Positions 60,408 through 64,000 of a stretch of DNA of 64,000 bases are shown here, in pieces. Numbering within the stretch: the stretch's first letter is position 1; each line of letters begins with the position of its first letter. Origin of the DNA: Chamaelirium japonicum (lineage: Eukaryota; Streptophyta; Magnoliopsida; Liliales; Melanthiaceae); contig OX393550.1 in the NCBI GenBank assembly GCA_947650365.1, forward strand, positions 52,526,879 to 52,590,878, written 5' to 3'. The notes under the pieces are model-generated. The model ran no database searches and was not told where the DNA came from. It was given only the letters and a program-made list of their open reading frames with translations. Made by a program: the position numbers and the translations under genes.

Positions 60408-60583
60408 TGATTTGCTGCACTAACTTACGGCCCAATCGTGGTGTGACAGGTCATCCTTTGATTTGCTGCACTAACTTGCAACCAGAAGTGCCTTATACTT
60501 TGCTATAACCGTATTATGCCCTTTTTTTTATTGAATACATGGCATAGCACGATTGGCCGTACGTAATTGCAGGTAACAAATAT
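60408..60583. mobile_element. MITE C, copy 2
   Basis: As 57276-57451. A short internal duplication of GATTTGCTGCACTAACTT (60409 and 60459) replaces part of the middle. Confidence 0.6.
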
Positions 60584-60682
60584 GCTCTCGACTAATTGAG
60601 AGAGGCCTCTACTACCAATGATTTTCAGTGTTTCGTGTTTTACCCTGAATTGGGATACTCCGGACAGCCGATCCGACCATTA

Positions 60683-60925
60683 GGGCTTGTTTGGTTACTG
60701 TGTTTTCAGCATGTGATTTTGAAAATATATGTGCAAACAGTTTAGGGTTGTTTGATTATTAGGGTGTGACGTGTGTAAACAGATGCACACTTACTAAATT
60801 TGTACAGCTTTTGCACATAAAACTGTGCAAATAAAGTTTCACCTAATTATATAAAATTTTAATTGCACATGTTATATGTGCAAACATATATACACACATC
60901 ATTTGCATAGCAACCAAACAACCCC
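60683..60925. mobile_element. MITE D, Tourist-like, copy 2
   Basis: 243 bp, same ends and TTA duplications (60680-60682, 60926-60928) as copy 1. Confidence 0.85.
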
Positions 60926-60948
60926 TTAAAATTCCCAGAAAGCGCGGG

Positions 60949-61066
<118 letters not shown>

Positions 61067-61068
61067 AA

Positions 61069-62091
61069 ATGGAGGGAGAATTGAAGAGCGTGGTTGAAGT
61101 ATCGATGTGGGTGGCGGTGTCTATGAGCTACGCGCGCTTCTCGTCGGCGAGGATCCCACCGGGGAGGCGCCGCCTACTCGCCTTACTCCCCGTCCTCTGC
61201 ATCCTCCCCCGCCTCCCCTGGTCCTTCTCCACCGTCTACCTTCGCGGAATCTCTGCCTTCTTCCTCGCCTGGCTCACCGTATTTAAGCTCCTCCTCCTCT
61301 CCTTCGGCCTCGGCCCCCTCTCCCCCTCCCTCCCCCTCCTCACCTTCATCTTCACAGCCTCCCTCCTCATCAGGATCAGACCTCCCACCAAATCCCCACC
61401 CCCACACCCCGACCGCCGCCTCCTCAGCTCCGCCGTCAGGGCAGCCCTCCTCGCCGTTCTCACCACCCTCTACCTCTACAAGCACCGGATGCACTACTAC
61501 ATCCTCCTCACCATCTGCTGCTGCCACATCTACCTCACCCTGGAGCTCGTGCTCGCCTCCTCCGCCTTCCTCGCCGGCGCTCTACTGGGCATGGACCACG
61601 AGCCCCAGTTCGACGAGCCCTACCGTGCCACCTCCCTCCAGGACTTCTGGGGCCGCCGGTGGAACCTCATGGTCACCGACATCCTCCGCACCTCCGTGTA
61701 CGGCCCCGTCAGTGCCCGGTGGGGCAAGGCCGCCAGCGTAGTAGCCACCTTCCTCCTCTCCGGACTCATGCACGAGCTCATCTTGTACTACGTCACCCTC
61801 TCGTGCCCCACGGGGGAGGTCACCTGCTTCTTCGTCCTCCACGGCCTCTGCATCGTGGCGGAGGCGAGGGCCAAACAGGCTAGGTGGCGGCTGCACTCGG
61901 CGGTGGCTGGGCCGCTCACGATCGGATTCATCATGGTCACGGCGTTCTGGCTCTTCTTACCAACCCTAATGAGGAGCAACATGGCCGAGCAAGTGCTGGA
62001 GGAGTGCGCAGCAGTGATGGGGCTCTTCGACAACGGCGGCCGGGCTCTCACCGGTTTGGTGCTGAACCGGCCGCAGCCGGAGTTTTTTTGA
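61069..62091 (+). CDS. Wax synthase (long-chain-alcohol O-fatty-acyltransferase), copy 2
   Basis: Single exon, 340 residues, collinear with copy 1. Key residues ([15 protein letters not shown]235) and the membrane-segment pattern are unchanged. By eye the two proteins differ at 14 positions: P100L, K102R, F109S, I130V, I172L, G204D, A212G, I230L, M263V, K267R, G272R, G274R, L320F, G338E. Coding DNA differs at about 19 of 1023 sites, only 5 of them silent. Both copies therefore appear intact but evolve with little constraint against each other. Expected location is the ER membrane, with activity in wax-ester or cuticular-wax synthesis. Regulation through the MITE D and (GA)n leader is inferred only. 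Confidence 0.92.
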   Translation: MEGELKSVVEVSMWVAVSMSYARFSSARIPPGRRRLLALLPVLCILPRLPWSFSTVYLRGISAFFLAWLTVFKLLLLSFGLGPLSPSLPLLTFIFTASLLIRIRPPTKSPPPHPDRRLLSSAVRAALLAVLTTLYLYKHRMHYYILLTICCCHIYLTLELVLASSAFLAGALLGMDHEPQFDEPYRATSLQDFWGRRWNLMVTDILRTSVYGPVSARWGKAASVVATFLLSGLMHELILYYVTLSCPTGEVTCFFVLHGLCIVAEARAKQARWRLHSAVAGPLTIGFIMVTAFWLFLPTLMRSNMAEQVLEECAAVMGLFDNGGRALTGLVLNRPQPEFF

Positions 62092-62094
62092 TAC

Positions 62095-62116
62095 CTCTCT
62101 CTCTCTCTCCCCCCCC
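62095..62116 (+). repeat. Short (CT)7 plus C-run after gene 2
   Basis: Counterpart of the 110-bp tract after gene 1. It shows rapid length change since duplication. Confidence 0.9.
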
Positions 62117-62492
62117 TCTATAGTCACTAATCCGGTGCGCCCTCAAAACCGATTACGAGAGAGAGGGGGCAACTAGTAGATGAAGATGCGGAGCTTCCAC
62201 CCCTTTCCTTATATGGGACTATTCACTCAACATTTATTATACAAAGAAGGCACTTCAAATATATTACAAGTGTGCCACTATAAGAGAGATAATAGGCCAT
62301 CATTCCCTTGATGGATGATAGAAAAGTAAGGAATGTAAATAAGGATCAGATTGCAAAATAATATACAAAATATATAATTGATGGGTTTTATGTCAAAAAT
62401 TAAGGATAAATTTGGTAATATAGTTTCATTGTTCATAGTTTTTTTTTTCATCGGTTTTAAATACCCGTGGTCCAATTGGAACATGTCACACG

Positions 62493-64000
62493 CCTCTCTT
62501 TTATCTTTTAGGGAGGCTTCAAGGAGCCTGTTGGAGTTGCTTGCGTTTCACTCTATATCAAACATATTAGCTTAAAGTCGAATATGCATGAATCGGCCTC
62601 TGTTCGAGTCTTTCGTAGTCAGGCGATGGGTGATGACGTCGGTGCTGATCAATCCCAATACACAGATAACGAAACCCTGTTAAAATTTGAAGTAGTTGCT
62701 ATGTGCTTGGAGCGAGAGCGTCGCACATCCTAGCTAGGCCCGACTCTAAAGACTCAAAGAAAGGACTGAATCAAGAGTTAGCCGATTCGAATCGAAAGAA
62801 CACATATAGTGATCCAGTCGATCCGAGTCCAATCAGAAAGATTGTTTCCTCTAGTAGTTGTAGTTGCATTGTCACTTTGTCAGCAATCATGGAATCCCCT
62901 TAAACCATCTCACCAAGTGCGTGTGCTCTCTTCCTTTTAATACACATACAGATCCAATTTTTCAGGACCATGCGAGCAGCGTGATGAGACAGTTTCTGCT
63001 TTATTATTTTTTAGGTTATTTTGACTTTGCCCCCCAAATTTTACCTTGAATTAGACTTTACCCCACATTTTTCATTTATTAGTCTTTGCCCCCCAAATTT
63101 TACCTTGAATTAGACTTTACCCCCCATATTTTCAAAAGTTTATTTTCTTTTCCGTCAGCTCACCCTTTCTCTTAGATGGTGAGCTGACGGAACAGTTAGT
63201 TTTGGGGGGTAAAATCTAATTAATGAAATATGGTGGGTAAAGTCTAATTCAAAACAAAATTTGGACGGCAAAGTCAAAATAACCCTTTTTTTTTTCATGA
63301 TTATTGGTTTTTTTTGGGTATCGTAATTTACTGTGTTCAGATCTCCTCCAGTCGGTGGGCCTGGCGGACATCACAGCCGTACTATAGATGGCGATGTATA
63401 AGTGAATATTAATCCACGCCAGCGATCGCGTTCGGCTGTGATGCATGTGGGGCCCATTGATAGGATGGGCGGACTGGAGGAGATCCGAACCCTAATTTTA
63501 TTACCACCTTTTCTCACTATTAAATTTTCAGTATTTTTGCTACCCGACTAATTTGTTTCACTTGATTACGGCCCAATCGTGGTGTGACAGGTCATCCTTT
63601 ATAAGGGCACAACACTTGCAACCGCACGTGCCTTACACTTTGCTATAACCCTATTATGCCCTTTTTTTATCGAATATGCTCTCGACTAATCGACTAATTG
63701 AGGATGCCTTTTTTTATCGACTAATCGAGGAGGCCTCTACTACCAATGATTTTCAGTGTTTCGCGTTTTACCCTGAATTGGAATACTACTTCCAATCGGA
63801 CAGCCAATCAGACCCTTAAGGACTTGTTTGGTTGCTGTGTTTTCAGCATGTGATTTTGAAAACACATGTGCAAACAGTTTAGGATTGTTTGGTTATTAGG
63901 GTGTGACGTGTGAAAACAGATGCACACTTGCTAAATTTGTACAGCTTTTGCACATAAAATTGTGCAAATAACGTTTCACCTAATTATATAAAATTTTAAT
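62493..64000 (+). repeat. Tandem unit 3, upstream part only (runs off the window)
   Basis: Begins like units 1 and 2 and contains MITE A (63013-63285), MITE B (63334-63491), a reduced MITE C (about 63550-63680) and the start of MITE D (about 63819). By alignment with unit 2, the ATG would fall roughly 200 bp past the window end. No coding sequence is inside the window. Confidence 0.9.
63013..63285. mobile_element. MITE A, third copy (273 bp) with internal duplication
   Basis: The block TTTGCCCCCCAAATTTTACC is repeated at about 63027 and 63087, so this copy gained a 60-bp tandem duplication. The inverted ends are kept. Confidence 0.75.

Overview
The window is plant nuclear DNA, from a flowering plant. 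It has Ty3/gypsy elements of the Tat type with two RNase H domains, a Ty1/copia element, a plant-type Helitron with an RPA gene, hAT and Tourist-like MITEs, long (GA)n/(TA)n microsatellites, and jojoba-type wax-synthase genes. I see no prokaryotic, plastid or rRNA sequence and no convincing tRNA. Roughly 85-90% of the window is transposable-element sequence, much of it nested.

Region 1 (1-17943). An old minus-strand gypsy element (5' LTR 16241-17943, PBS 16217-16234, gag running leftwards, gag-pro continuing to the left window edge) is cut inside gag by a young 12.4-kb plus-strand Tat-type element (2303-14726). The young element has 680-bp LTRs that differ at only about 6 positions by eye and a perfect 5-bp target duplication, GACGC. 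It encodes gag-protease (3132-5600), then RT, RNase H, a second archaeal-type RNase H and integrase in the same frame. The gag-pro stop is a UAG followed by CAAUCA, the tobamovirus-type readthrough context. Two further stops break pol. Between pol and the 3' LTR lies an antisense gene (9608-12278) that reads as three exons with good splice sites, giving about 838 residues. It is followed by a 119-bp tandem array built of palindromes.

Region 2 (17944-22303) is old non-coding sequence with one diverged minus-strand Tat-like 3' LTR (21280-21870).

Region 3 (22304-37779) is a nest. A short hAT-like element (TSD GTTACCGC on both sides) carries a smaller hAT MITE and is split by a 14.55-kb Helitron on the minus strand. 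The Helitron has both canonical ends (TCTATACACTATAATAA at 37507 and hairpin plus CTAG at 22957, inserted between A and T). It holds relics of the basic N-terminal region, the HUH replicase, the Pif1-type helicase and a spliced RPA70-like gene, in that order. It is damaged by stops, frameshifts, a 119-bp poly(A)-tailed retroposon, several TIR elements and a 1886-bp tandem duplication.

Region 4 (37780-56095) has a relic segment, a CACTA-like hairpin-rich repeat, MITE pieces, and then a very long (about 4.67 kb) solo-LTR-like element (TSD GATCC) into which a degenerate 9.8-kb Ty1/copia element (1.96-kb LTRs) has inserted.

Region 5 (56401-64000) is the only ordinary gene locus: a tandem array of about 3.0-3.1-kb units, each with a MITE-filled upstream region, a (GA)n 5' leader, and a single-exon 340-residue MBOAT-type wax synthase. 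Two genes are complete (57882-58904, 61069-62091). A third upstream region reaches the window edge, so a third gene is predicted just outside.
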